This document shows, one piece after another, positions 14,567-22,660 of a DNA stretch of 30,976 nucleotides. The notes under the pieces were generated by a model, which was not told where the DNA came from, searched no databases, and saw only the letters and a program-made list of their open reading frames with translations. The stretch is taken from the NCBI GenBank assembly GCA_044349155.1, contig JBIKRQ010000022.1, forward strand, positions 1-30,976. The letters run 5' to 3'. Origin of the DNA: VGSZ01 sp044349155 (lineage in GTDB: Bacteria; Myxococcota; UBA727; VGSZ01). The first letter of the stretch is position 1. Every line of letters begins with the position of its first letter. The translations under genes were made by a program, and so were the position numbers.

Positions 14567-16486
14567 TCAGTGCACGGTCGACGGCAGCGTGCGCAGCGTG
14601 AGCTTCGAAGCCTTCACGCCGCCGCGGTGAACGCCGTGGGTGGCAACGACAAAGTCGGCGTCGGTGGCTTTGCCGATGTCGACAAAGCGCTGTGGGTTGC
14701 TGTCGATCAGCGGAAACCAGCTCGCCTGCACCTGCACCATCACGCGATGGCCGGGACGAAACGCGTGGTGCAGGTCGGGCAACGTGAAGTGCACGTTCTC
14801 GACGACGCCAGGCGCAAACGCTTCGGGCTTCTCGAAACTCTTGCGGAAGCGTCCGCGAAAGACCTCGGCGCGCACGAGGCGCTGGGCCCCCGACAACATC
14901 GACGTGGGGGCGGTCTGCTTCGTGTTGAGTGTTTCTTCGGGCAGCACATCGATCAGCTTCACCACGACGTCGAGATCGCCGCCGGTGGTCTCGACGAAGA
15001 AATCCACATCCACCGGGCCCGCCACCACGAGTTCCTGCGTGAGCACCGCACCGCTGTACGTGAGCACGTCGGGACGGCGGCTCGCGAAGCGCTGGTCGGC
15101 GGTCATGTAGGTGCGGTCGACTTCGTCGTGGGCTCCTTCCATAAACGGCACGGGATGGCGCGGGTCAGCAACGAAGCGATCGATGCCTGCGGGGCCCGCC
15201 GTCGACGTCAGCGAGCCGCGATCGCCCAGAAACAACGTCTGCGCCTGCGTGTTCTTCGGCGGCCAGGCATCAAAGCGATGCCACTCGTTGCTGCCGGTGC
15301 GAAACGTGAGCGCCTCGGGCAACGACGTCGACGCGGCACCCTTGAGGTGGTGCTCGAAAAACGGTGCTTCAACCTGACTGCGGTAGTCCTTCGCCGTCTT
15401 CGCGCCGAACTCGAGATCGCCGAGGTTCTCGCCGTCGGTGCGCGCCCAGCCGCCATGGCTCCAGGGCCCCATCACCAGGTGCACGTCGTTGTTCTTCGTC
15501 TGTGTTTCCATCGCGCGGTAGGTGGCCAGAGCCCCCCACAAGTCCTCGGCGTCGAACCAACCGCCGACGACGAGCACGGCGGGCCCGATGTTTTTGTAGT
15601 GGGGCAGCGGATCGCGCGCCTGCCAGAACGCATCGCGGTTCGGGTGCGCGAGCAGGTCATTCCAGAAGGCGATCTCGCCGTGCAGGTAGCGCTCGTTGGC
15701 GTTTTTGATCGGACCCATGTCCGCAAAGAAGTCCCAGGTGTCCTTGATCGGCGCTGCAAAATCCCACTTCATCGTCGTCGTCGGCTTCGGCCGCGCGCGC
15801 CCGAAGTTGGCGTAAAACGAGAATGCATCCGCCAGACACAACGCCCCGTTGTGGTGGAAGTCGTCGCCGAGAAACCAGTCGGTCACGGGCGCTTGCGGGC
15901 TCACCGCTTTGAGTGCGGGATGCGCCTCGACGGCCCCCTGCGCCGCGTAGAAGCCGGGATACGAAATCCCCCACATGCCGACGCGTCCGTTGTTGCCCGC
16001 CACGTGCTTCACGAGCCAGTCGATCGTGTCGTACGCATCGGTGCTCTCGTCGATGGTGACCGAGCCCGCGCGGTGCGGCCTGACGTCGACAAACGAGCCC
16101 TCAGACATCAACGCGCCGCGCACATCCTGGTGCACAAAAATGTAGCCACTCTTGATGAGATCGAACGACGGCGCGAAGCGCGTGAGCGCGCGGTGGTTGC
16201 TGTCGTCGAGGACGTTGTCGCCGTACGGGGCCACGCTGTAGGGCGTGCGCACCAGCAACATCGGCCACGTCTGCGGCGACGTCGTCGTCGTCGGCTTGGG
16301 CACCCAGATGTGCGTGTGCAACTTCACACCATCGCGCATGGGAATTTTCGCTTCGTGCTTCGTGTAGTGCGCGTGCAAAGCGCGAACGACATCGGCATCG
16401 CTCTCCAGCGCAAACGGCACCAATGGCGTGGTTGACGACGACGGAGCAGCAGCAGCCAGCAGGACCAACAAGGCAACGACAGACAT
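14567..16486 (-). CDS. Exported CocE/NonD family hydrolase (X-Pro dipeptidyl-peptidase / alpha-amino acid ester hydrolase fold)
   Basis: The 639-residue protein begins with a signal peptide (about 1-18). It has the S15 peptidase alpha/beta-hydrolase domain: MRDGVKLHTHIWVPK, oxyanion region near HQDVRG, nucleophile Ser175 in GISYPG, Asp312 in GGWFDAED and His344 in PWSHGG. The C-terminal third is the jelly-roll PepX_C domain (VVAGPVDVDFFVETTGGDLD, then PGHRVMVQVQASWFPLID). Relatives include cocaine esterase, glutaryl acylases and alpha-amino acid ester hydrolases; substrate cannot be told. ATG 16486 is chosen for the signal peptide. It is divergent from the zinc-finger/TPR gene, 57 bp away. 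Confidence 0.92.
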   Translation of the reverse strand: MSVVALLVLLAAAAPSSSTTPLVPFALESDADVVRALHAHYTKHEAKIPMRDGVKLHTHIWVPKPTTTTSPQTWPMLLVRTPYSVAPYGDNVLDDSNHRALTRFAPSFDLIKSGYIFVHQDVRGALMSEGSFVDVRPHRAGSVTIDESTDAYDTIDWLVKHVAGNNGRVGMWGISYPGFYAAQGAVEAHPALKAVSPQAPVTDWFLGDDFHHNGALCLADAFSFYANFGRARPKPTTTMKWDFAAPIKDTWDFFADMGPIKNANERYLHGEIAFWNDLLAHPNRDAFWQARDPLPHYKNIGPAVLVVGGWFDAEDLWGALATYRAMETQTKNNDVHLVMGPWSHGGWARTDGENLGDLEFGAKTAKDYRSQVEAPFFEHHLKGAASTSLPEALTFRTGSNEWHRFDAWPPKNTQAQTLFLGDRGSLTSTAGPAGIDRFVADPRHPVPFMEGAHDEVDRTYMTADQRFASRRPDVLTYSGAVLTQELVVAGPVDVDFFVETTGGDLDVVVKLIDVLPEETLNTKQTAPTSMLSGAQRLVRAEVFRGRFRKSFEKPEAFAPGVVENVHFTLPDLHHAFRPGHRVMVQVQASWFPLIDSNPQRFVDIGKATDADFVVATHGVHRGGVKASKLTLRTLPSTVH

Positions 16487-16543
16487 GCGCGCACTGTGAC
16501 CGCAGTCGGCAAGCGCGGCAACAGACTGGCGTAGCCTCTGCCC

Positions 16544-17719
16544 ATGCTTGAGCACCCAAACTCCCCGGCCGCCGCCCCGATCCGCCTCTGCTATCGCCAC
16601 AGCGACACGCCCGCGACGCGTGGTTGCGATGTGTGTCGTCGACCGATTTGCGTTGCCTGCGCCGGGGTTGGTCCAAAGCTCGAGAGCATCTGCGCCCCGT
16701 GTGCTGACGCCGGCCGCACACGCACCCAACGCCTCACGGCCAGCGCGGTCCTCGTCGTGGTCGTCGCTCTCGGCGGCCTCGCGGGCTGGGTGTTCACGCG
16801 CCCACCAGCGGTCACCTACGGCGAGCACGCCGTCGAGATCCAACGCGCCGCCGCCCGCGTCGCCAACGCCCCGTGCGATGGCCAAAGCACCCTCGACCTC
16901 ATCACGCTGCTCAACCAGGAGCGCGACTTCCGCCGCACCATCGACCTCGTCGACACCTTCGACGCCTCGTGCGCCCCCGTGCCGCGCCTGTGGTGGTCGA
17001 GCTACGCGGCACGCACCGAAGTGCAGGACTTCGCGGGTGCTGAACGCGACGCCACCCGCCTCATCGACGACGACAAAGAAGACGCCGACTTCCGCTGGTG
17101 GCGCGGCAAGTCACGCCGCAGTCAGGGCAACCTCGCGGGCGCGGCCGAGGATTTCCAAAAGGCGATCGAGCTGTCGCCCAACGCCTTCTTCAGCGTCCTC
17201 GACTATGCCGACGTCGTCGAACGCCAGGGCAAAGCCTGCGCCGCCATCCCGGCCCTCGTGAAGCTGGTGCACAACCAACCCGACGACGCCGCGAAGCAGC
17301 GTGTGCCGCAGCTGCTGCACCGCCTGATCACCGACACGCCCTGCCCCGACCCAACCGCGGCCCTGCCACGGAACACCGAGAACGTCGCCACGGTGTGCAC
17401 CACGCTGCCCGCAGGCCTCGACTTCGAAGGCGATGTCACGTCGGGGTTCGCCTTCAGCGTGCAAAACACGTGGACCGCACGCACCGCACCCGTCGCAACT
17501 GGCCCACGCGTCCGCTGCGCCGTCGACGTCGCCGAAGTCGACACGAAGGGCGGCATCCTCGCGGGAACAGGCATGCGCTCGTGGAGCGGCCGGCTCGCGT
17601 GCACGGGCAAGCCCTCGATCACGGCTCAAGCGCTGCACGCCGTGCCGCTGCAGGCGCAAGAGGAGCTGGTGAAGAAGCTGGTCGACGCCGGCATCCGCCG
17701 CTTCTGCGACGGCGCATGA
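16544..17719 (+). CDS. B-box-like zinc finger, single-span, TPR-containing protein
   Basis: The 391-residue protein has an N-terminal zinc-binding region like a B-box: C16-x2-H19, C28-x2-C31, C36-x2-C39, C50-x2-C53. A single span follows (about 64-85), then an exterior region with TPR-like helices, clearest at WWRGKSRRSQGNLAGAAEDF and QKAIELSPNAFFSVLDYADV. A Cys-containing C-terminal domain (about 280-391) is not recognised. The predicted topology puts the zinc finger in the cytoplasm and TPRs outside. The stop overlaps the ATG of the Crp-like gene (ATGA), so both are coupled. Function unknown; a sensor linked to the regulator is plausible. Confidence 0.8.
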   Translation: MLEHPNSPAAAPIRLCYRHSDTPATRGCDVCRRPICVACAGVGPKLESICAPCADAGRTRTQRLTASAVLVVVVALGGLAGWVFTRPPAVTYGEHAVEIQRAAARVANAPCDGQSTLDLITLLNQERDFRRTIDLVDTFDASCAPVPRLWWSSYAARTEVQDFAGAERDATRLIDDDKEDADFRWWRGKSRRSQGNLAGAAEDFQKAIELSPNAFFSVLDYADVVERQGKACAAIPALVKLVHNQPDDAAKQRVPQLLHRLITDTPCPDPTAALPRNTENVATVCTTLPAGLDFEGDVTSGFAFSVQNTWTARTAPVATGPRVRCAVDVAEVDTKGGILAGTGMRSWSGRLACTGKPSITAQALHAVPLQAQEELVKKLVDAGIRRFCDGA

Positions 17720-18375
17720 CCGCAAGCGCGCGCACCGCCAACGACGACCGCATGCTGCACGCCACGCTGCGTGCCCTGGGTGTCGACGACAACGAGCTGT
17801 CGGCTGGCACCCCTTTGTTTCGGGCGGCCACCTTGCAGCGTCACGAGTTGTTGATGTCTGCGGGTGAACCGGCACGCGATTGCGGGCTCATCGTCGAGGG
17901 TGTGCTGCGCGAGTATTACGTGCTGCACGACGGCACCGAACGCACGCGTGCCTTCCTCGTTGAAGGTGACGCGTTTGGTTCAGCCGCAGATGCGCTGTCG
18001 CGTCGCCCGCTGCGCGTGTTCTGTCGTGCGCAAACACCGGTGCGCGTGCTGTTGTTGCGCTGGGACGAGCTGTTTGACCTCGCTGGCCGGCTGCGCGGGT
18101 GGGAGCGTCTGCAGGCGCGCATCGTCGAGCGCCTGTACCTGCAAAAAGCCGAGCGCGAGTTTGAGCTGCTCGCGCTCGACGCCATGGCCCGCTACCAGCG
18201 TTTCCGGCTCGCGTTTCCAGACCTCGAGCAGCGCGTCGAGCAGCATCTCGTGGCGTCGTACCTCGGCATCACGCCCGTGCACCTCAGTCGTCTGCGCGCG
18301 CGGCAGCGTCGTGCGTCGTTGCCTGCGCTGACCGCGGCTGCAATGTCGCCACGAAGGTCGAAAACGCCGCGTTGA
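17716..18375 (+). CDS. Crp/Fnr-family transcriptional regulator
   Basis: The 219-residue protein has a cyclic-nucleotide-binding-like beta-roll (about 35-130: LIVEGVLREYYVLHDGTERT, then FLVEGDAFGS), a dimer helix, and a C-terminal HTH in VASYLGITPVHLSRLRAR. The usual cAMP-binding RxxS and Glu motifs are not evident, so the ligand may differ. The start overlaps the preceding zinc-finger/TPR gene, and the 3' end overlaps the convergent hydrolase gene by 92 bp. The last 20 residues are Ala/Arg-rich and probably disordered. Confidence 0.85.
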   Translation: MTASARTANDDRMLHATLRALGVDDNELSAGTPLFRAATLQRHELLMSAGEPARDCGLIVEGVLREYYVLHDGTERTRAFLVEGDAFGSAADALSRRPLRVFCRAQTPVRVLLLRWDELFDLAGRLRGWERLQARIVERLYLQKAEREFELLALDAMARYQRFRLAFPDLEQRVEQHLVASYLGITPVHLSRLRARQRRASLPALTAAAMSPRRSKTPR

Positions 18376-19294
18376 AGGCGTCTGGGTCCTCGAGAAACGC
18401 CGTGTGGCCTGCGTGAAAATGCACGACCTGCGCCTGCGGGATGGCCAGCACGGCGTCCTGGTTGCGTTGCCATTGGATGAGCGTGTCGTCGTCGGCCCAC
18501 GCCACCAGCACGGGCATCGTCAGCGACGGCAAGAGCGGCCGCAGGTTGGCCTCAGCGGTGGCAAAGCTGCGCCAGGCTTGCGCGAGCACAGGTGCTGATT
18601 CGTAGGCGGCAGCGATGATCCGGTGTTTCTGTGCACTGGCATGTGACGTGATGAGGATGTCGTCGTAGTAGCCCGCGAACCACGACGCGTACGACGCCTC
18701 GCCGCGTACGCCCGACTCGAAGTGCGCCACCAACGCCCCAATGAACACCGACGCCAACCAGCCGCCGGGGTCAAGGCCTCCCGGATTGGCGAGCACGAGG
18801 CCGCGGACAACGTCGGGGCGCCTGGCCGCGTACATGAGCGCCGCCGCACCACCGATGGAGTTGCCCATCAGGATGACGTCGTGGAGTGCCAACTGCTCGA
18901 CAACGCCCGCGAGCAGCCGTGCGTAGCGCGCCGCCGAAGCGGGCTGCACGTCCGGCCCAGACCAGCCCTGATCGGGCCAATCGACGACGACGAAGCGAAA
19001 CTGCGCTGCGAACGCATGCTCGAAGGCGCGGTAGTCGGAGCCGCCATGGCCAATGGCATGCAGGCAGACCACCGTTGGCTTTTCTCTGGTGGGGTCGGAG
19101 TCGTGCACGGCGAGCGACACACCGTCCACGACAACAAACTCCCGCGGTGCCGGCGCGCCCAACGCATGACGCGCGGGCTCGGCGTCCGTCGGCGGGGGCG
19201 TGCGCAGCGCGGTGTGGCAGCTCGTGGCGGTGAACAGCGCCAAGACCAGCCAGGTGACCTGAGGCAAGATGCAAGTGGAACGTGTCGTGTGCAT
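18284..19294 (-). CDS. Alpha/beta-hydrolase lipoprotein
   Basis: The 336-residue protein starts with a lipoprotein signal whose lipobox TATSC places the lipidated Cys at 26. The hydrolase fold follows: CLHAIGHGGSDYRAF (oxyanion loop), nucleophile Ser146 in GNSIGG, acid in AWADDD, and His in HFHAGHTAFLEDP. It is a single-domain alpha/beta hydrolase of the esterase or epoxide-hydrolase-like group; substrate unknown. ATG 19294 is preferred over the upstream ATG 19372 because it starts the signal sequence. The 3' end overlaps the Crp-like gene on the other strand. Confidence 0.88.
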   Translation of the reverse strand: MHTTRSTCILPQVTWLVLALFTATSCHTALRTPPPTDAEPARHALGAPAPREFVVVDGVSLAVHDSDPTREKPTVVCLHAIGHGGSDYRAFEHAFAAQFRFVVVDWPDQGWSGPDVQPASAARYARLLAGVVEQLALHDVILMGNSIGGAAALMYAARRPDVVRGLVLANPGGLDPGGWLASVFIGALVAHFESGVRGEASYASWFAGYYDDILITSHASAQKHRIIAAAYESAPVLAQAWRSFATAEANLRPLLPSLTMPVLVAWADDDTLIQWQRNQDAVLAIPQAQVVHFHAGHTAFLEDPDAFNAAFSTFVATLQPRSAQATTHDAAARADD

Positions 19295-19362
19295 GCCCAA
19301 CGCTGACGCAGCGGCGCACGCTCGTCGTTTACCTGCATCAACGACTGCTCCGCACGGCAAGA

Positions 19363-19388
19363 AAAACGGCACCCGAAGGTGCCGTTTT
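19363..19388 (-). terminator. Intrinsic terminator of rplM-rpsI with UUCG loop
   Basis: On the minus strand AAAACGGCACC and GGTGCCGTTTT form a perfect 11-bp stem closed by a TTCG tetraloop, with further T after it. It lies 24 bp past the rpsI stop. The symmetric A/T ends let it work in both directions. Confidence 0.88.
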
Positions 19389-19411
19389 GCGGTCGCAGAA
19401 GCGAACCAGAC

Positions 19412-19807
19412 TCAGCGCTTGCTGAACTGGAAGCGCTTGCGGGCGCCCGGACGGCCGTACTTCTTACGCTCAACAGCGCGCGAGTCACGGGTCAGGAGGC
19501 CGGCCTTCTTGAGCGTGCCACGCAGGCTCGGATCGGCGAGGCAGAGGGCGCGGGCGAGACCGTGGCGGATGGCGCCGGCCTGGCCGGACAGACCACCACC
19601 GCGAACGCTGGCCTTCAGGTCGTACTGGCCGAGCTTCTCGGTGGCCTCGAGGGGCTGCGCGAGAATCATGCGGAGCACTTCGCGCTTGAAGTAGACCTCA
19701 ATCGCGCGGTTGTTGACGGTGACAGCGCCCGAGCCGGGCTGCACCCACACACGGGCGCTCGCTTCTTTGCGGCGACCGGTGGCGGAGAAACGGTTTTCGT
19801 TGGCCAT
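19412..19807 (-). CDS. rpsI: Small ribosomal subunit protein S9
   Basis: S9 sits in the head of the 30S subunit, with its C-terminal tail reaching the P-site tRNA. The 131-residue protein shows the family landmarks: ATGRRKEASARV, GGGLSGQAGAIRHGLARAL, LLTRDSRAVERKKYGR and the tail KRFQFSKR with the invariant final Lys-Arg. It follows rplM by 34 bp in the usual L13-S9 order and ends at a UUCG-loop terminator. Confidence 0.97.
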   Translation of the reverse strand: MANENRFSATGRRKEASARVWVQPGSGAVTVNNRAIEVYFKREVLRMILAQPLEATEKLGQYDLKASVRGGGLSGQAGAIRHGLARALCLADPSLRGTLKKAGLLTRDSRAVERKKYGRPGARKRFQFSKR

Positions 19808-19841
19808 GGTGTAAATCCTTGAAATCGTAGAGGGAATGAGC

Positions 19842-20276
19842 TCAGGTCGCCAGCGTCAGCGGCTTCGGCAGCTGGGCTTTGTGCGGGTGCTCGGTGCCGG
19901 CGTAGATCTTCAGCTTCTTGAGCTGCTGACGACCCAGCGGACCCTTGGGAAGCATGCCCTGCACGGCAGCCTGGATCATGCGCTCGGGGTGGGTGGCGCG
20001 CATCTTGGCGGCCGAGGTGGCCTTCTCGCCACCGTAGTAGCCGGTGTAGCGCCAGTAGGTCTTCTGGTCTTCCTTCTTGCCGCTCAGGCCGATCTTCTCG
20101 GCGTTGATGATGACAACGAAGTCGCCGGCATCAGCGTGGGGCGTGAAGGTCGCCTTGTTCTTGCCACGCAGAACGTTGGCAATCTGGGAGGCGAGACGGC
20201 CAAGGACCTGGCCTTCGGCGTCAACAACGTACCAGTCACGGGGGCTGTCGCCGTGCTTGGCAAAATCGGTCTTCAT
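19842..20276 (-). CDS. rplM: Large ribosomal subunit protein L13
   Basis: L13 is an early-assembly protein of the 50S subunit. The 144-residue protein has WYVVDAEGQVLGRLASQIA, GDFVVIINAEKI, YWRYTGYYGG and AVQGMLPKGPLGRQQLKKLK. ATG 20276 is chosen over an upstream ATG at 20324 because AAGGA stands 7 bases before it and it gives the family N-terminus. It is the first gene of the rplM-rpsI pair and is divergent from serS; the 242-bp gap shows no convincing promoter. Confidence 0.97.
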   Translation of the reverse strand: MKTDFAKHGDSPRDWYVVDAEGQVLGRLASQIANVLRGKNKATFTPHADAGDFVVIINAEKIGLSGKKEDQKTYWRYTGYYGGEKATSAAKMRATHPERMIQAAVQGMLPKGPLGRQQLKKLKIYAGTEHPHKAQLPKPLTLAT

Positions 20277-20518
20277 CGTCGTCCTTTCGATGTCGGACCC
20301 TTGCGGGCAAGACACCTGCGCCATCGCGGCGCGTGCGGAGATCGGGTTTCAACCCACTGTGGGCAAAACACGATCCTCGAGGTTTCTGCGTCGCCTTCTT
20401 CCCGCTTTCGCGCCGCTCGTCAAACGCTTCTTCGAGGGCCCGTCGCGCCACGTCGGACGCGAACCACGCCACCGAGGCCGTCGACGACCGCGACGACGAC
20501 GTGGTAGCAGGCCTCACC

Positions 20519-21841
20519 ATGATCGACCTTCGCGCCCTCGAGCAAGATCCCCAAGCCTTCGCCACCAAACTCCGTCGTCGCGGCGAAGTGCCTGCCCTCG
20601 ACGATCTCGTCGAGCTGGCCCGCTCGCGCAAAGAGGCCGTGCGCGCTGCGCAAACGCTGCAGGAGCAGAGAAACGCCCTCAACGAAGGCATGAAGAAGGC
20701 GACACCCGAAGAACGCGAAGCCAAGCGCGCCGAACTGCGCGAACTCGGCGACCGCCTCAAGGTGCTCGAAGACGAAGCGAAGGCCAAAGACGAAGCCCTC
20801 GCGGCCGCCGCCATGACCGTGCCCAACACCCCGCGCGACGACGTGCCCGAAGGTGGCGGCAGCGACGACAACGTCGAAGTCCGCCGCGTGCTCGAGCCTG
20901 TCGTGCCAGCGTTTGGCGCCAAAGACCACGTCGAGCTCATGGAGAAGCTCGACATCCTCGACAGCGGCCGTGCGGGCAAAATCTCGGGCGCACGCTTCGC
21001 GTTTTTGAAGGGTGCTGCGGCTCGTCTGGCGCGCGCGCTGACGACGTACATGCTCGATCACCACCTGGGCCTTGGCGACCTCGAGATGCAGCCGCCGTAC
21101 CTCGTGGGGGCCGACGCGCTCACCGGCACCGGGCAGTTGCCGAAGTTCGCCGACGACCTGTTTGGCGTGAGCTTCGGGCCGCCGAAGGAAGCGGGCCTCA
21201 CGCCGCTGTACCTGATTCCCACGTCGGAAGTGCCGATCACGAACTACTACAACGACGAGATCCTCGACGAGAGCGAGCTGCCCAAGCGCTTCTGCTCCTA
21301 CAGCCCATGCTTCCGCGCCGAAGCGGGTTCGGCGGGTCGCGACACGCGCGGCCTGATTCGTCAGCACCAGTTCGACAAGGTCGAGATGGTCCGCTTCGCC
21401 ACACCGGAGCAGGCGCTGAACGAGCTTGAGCTGATGGTGCAGCGCGCCAGCGACATCATGACCGCCCTTGAGCTGCCGCACCGCGTGATGCTGCTGTGCA
21501 CCGGCGACATGGGGTTCTCGTCGGAGAAGACCTACGACCTCGAGGTGTGGCTCCCCGGTCAGAACGATGGCAAGGGTGCCTACCGCGAGATTTCGTCGTG
21601 CTCGACGTGCGGCAGCTTCCAGGCCCGCCGCGCGAAGATCCGCTACCGCCCCACGCCTGCTCCGGGCACCGACCCGAAGAAAGCACCCAAGCCGCAGCCG
21701 CTCGTCACGCTCAATGGCTCGGGGCTCGCCGTCGGCCGCACGCTGATCGCCGTCATCGAGAACCACCAGCAGGCCGATGGCTCGATCAAGGTGCCGAAGG
21801 TGCTCGTGCCCTACATGGGTGGGCTCGAGGTCATCCGCTGA
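20519..21841 (+). CDS. serS: Seryl-tRNA synthetase
   Basis: SerRS charges tRNA-Ser and tRNA-Sec with serine. The 440-residue protein has the N-terminal antiparallel coiled-coil arm (about 30-105) that grips the tRNA long variable arm, and the class II core: TSEVPITNYYNDEIL, motif 2 FRAEAGSAGRDTRGLIRQHQ, and motif 3 GSGLAVGRTLIAVIENHQ. ATG 20519 gives the normal start MIDLRALEQDP; the frame is open farther upstream without similarity. A phosphopantetheinyl transferase gene begins 11 bp downstream, so they may be co-transcribed. Confidence 0.96.
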   Translation: MIDLRALEQDPQAFATKLRRRGEVPALDDLVELARSRKEAVRAAQTLQEQRNALNEGMKKATPEEREAKRAELRELGDRLKVLEDEAKAKDEALAAAAMTVPNTPRDDVPEGGGSDDNVEVRRVLEPVVPAFGAKDHVELMEKLDILDSGRAGKISGARFAFLKGAAARLARALTTYMLDHHLGLGDLEMQPPYLVGADALTGTGQLPKFADDLFGVSFGPPKEAGLTPLYLIPTSEVPITNYYNDEILDESELPKRFCSYSPCFRAEAGSAGRDTRGLIRQHQFDKVEMVRFATPEQALNELELMVQRASDIMTALELPHRVMLLCTGDMGFSSEKTYDLEVWLPGQNDGKGAYREISSCSTCGSFQARRAKIRYRPTPAPGTDPKKAPKPQPLVTLNGSGLAVGRTLIAVIENHQQADGSIKVPKVLVPYMGGLEVIR

Positions 21842-21852
21842 AGGTCCTGCAG

Positions 21853-22584
21853 GTGCTGCGGGGCGTGGGTGCCGGTGTCGGCCGCCATGCGGTCGTCGTC
21901 GTCGTCGATGTCCCCGACCACCGCGGGTCCAGCTTCGCCGCCGATCTTTCGGCGCGGTTGTCGTTGCTGCCGGCCGCTGAGCAGGCGCTGTGCAGCAGCT
22001 GGGCCCCTCGTCGACAAGCCACCTTCGCCGCTGGTCGCACGGCGTTGCGCGAGGCCCTCGTGCAGGCCGGCGTGGTGCACACCGTCGACGACGTCGGCCC
22101 CGTTGGTCGCGACGATCGCGGTGCGCCCGTGTTGCCGCCCTTGATGCAGGTCGTGCGCACAAGCCTCACCCACAAAGACACCATCGCTGCCGCCCTCGTC
22201 GACGTCGGTGATGTGCCAGTGGCCACCACCATGGGCCTCGACCTCGAGCTCGACGATGGCCGCGATCGACAAAGCACCGACAAACTCGCAGCACAGGTGT
22301 TGCTGCCCGACGAACTCGCGGCCCTGAACGACAACGACAGCCGACGACGACGCGAAATGTTCGAGCGCTTCTCGCTGAAGGAGGCGCTGTACAAGGGCCT
22401 CGATCCGTTTGTGCGGCGCTACGTGGGCTTTTTGGAAGTGGGCGTGAGCGTCGACGACGAGCAGCGCGCGCGGTTCACGCTGCCACCGGTTGAACAGACG
22501 CAGTTCGCCGCCGTTGGCGGTGTGCTCGACGTGGCGATCGCCGACGTGGTGCTCACGTGGGCGTGCGTGCAGCGCACCGACTGA
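21853..22584 (+). CDS. 4'-phosphopantetheinyl transferase (Sfp/EntD-like)
   Basis: These enzymes move phosphopantetheine from CoA to a Ser of carrier proteins in fatty acid, polyketide or nonribosomal peptide synthesis. The 243-residue protein shows the family order: an Arg-containing AAGRTALREAL, then SLTHKDTIAAALV, the Mg-binding GLDLEL, and FSLKEALYK with the catalytic Glu-Lys. GTG 21853 is taken as the start because GAAGG lies about 9 bases upstream. It begins 11 bp after serS. Target carrier proteins are not in the window. Confidence 0.85.
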   Translation: MLRGVGAGVGRHAVVVVVDVPDHRGSSFAADLSARLSLLPAAEQALCSSWAPRRQATFAAGRTALREALVQAGVVHTVDDVGPVGRDDRGAPVLPPLMQVVRTSLTHKDTIAAALVDVGDVPVATTMGLDLELDDGRDRQSTDKLAAQVLLPDELAALNDNDSRRRREMFERFSLKEALYKGLDPFVRRYVGFLEVGVSVDDEQRARFTLPPVEQTQFAAVGGVLDVAIADVVLTWACVQRTD

Positions 22585-22660
22585 GTCGACGAGCGATCGA
22601 CGTCGACAGATCTGCCCGGGCAGTTTCGTCCGCTGCGTTTCGCCCCGCTAAGCTGCCGAC

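Noticed and set aside
14033..16435. 800-residue plus-strand open frame
   Set aside because: Beyond about 14530 it is the antisense of the CocE/NonD hydrolase, which has a full catalytic triad. Only the lipoprotein start within it is protein-like.
20277..20518. GGGTT/AACCC and CCCAC/GTGGG inverted repeats in the rplM-serS gap, considered as a ribosomal leader RNA
   Set aside because: Arms are only 5 bp and no known L13 leader structure is recognisable.
20420..22162. 580-residue minus-strand open frame
   Set aside because: Antisense to serS, which has all class II synthetase motifs; composition is Arg/His/Gln-rich.
22612..22623. Perfect palindrome CTGCCCGGGCAG followed by TTT, considered as terminator of the phosphopantetheinyl transferase gene
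   Set aside because: Without a loop it leaves only a 4-bp stem, and the T run is three bases. Such short GC palindromes are expected in this composition.
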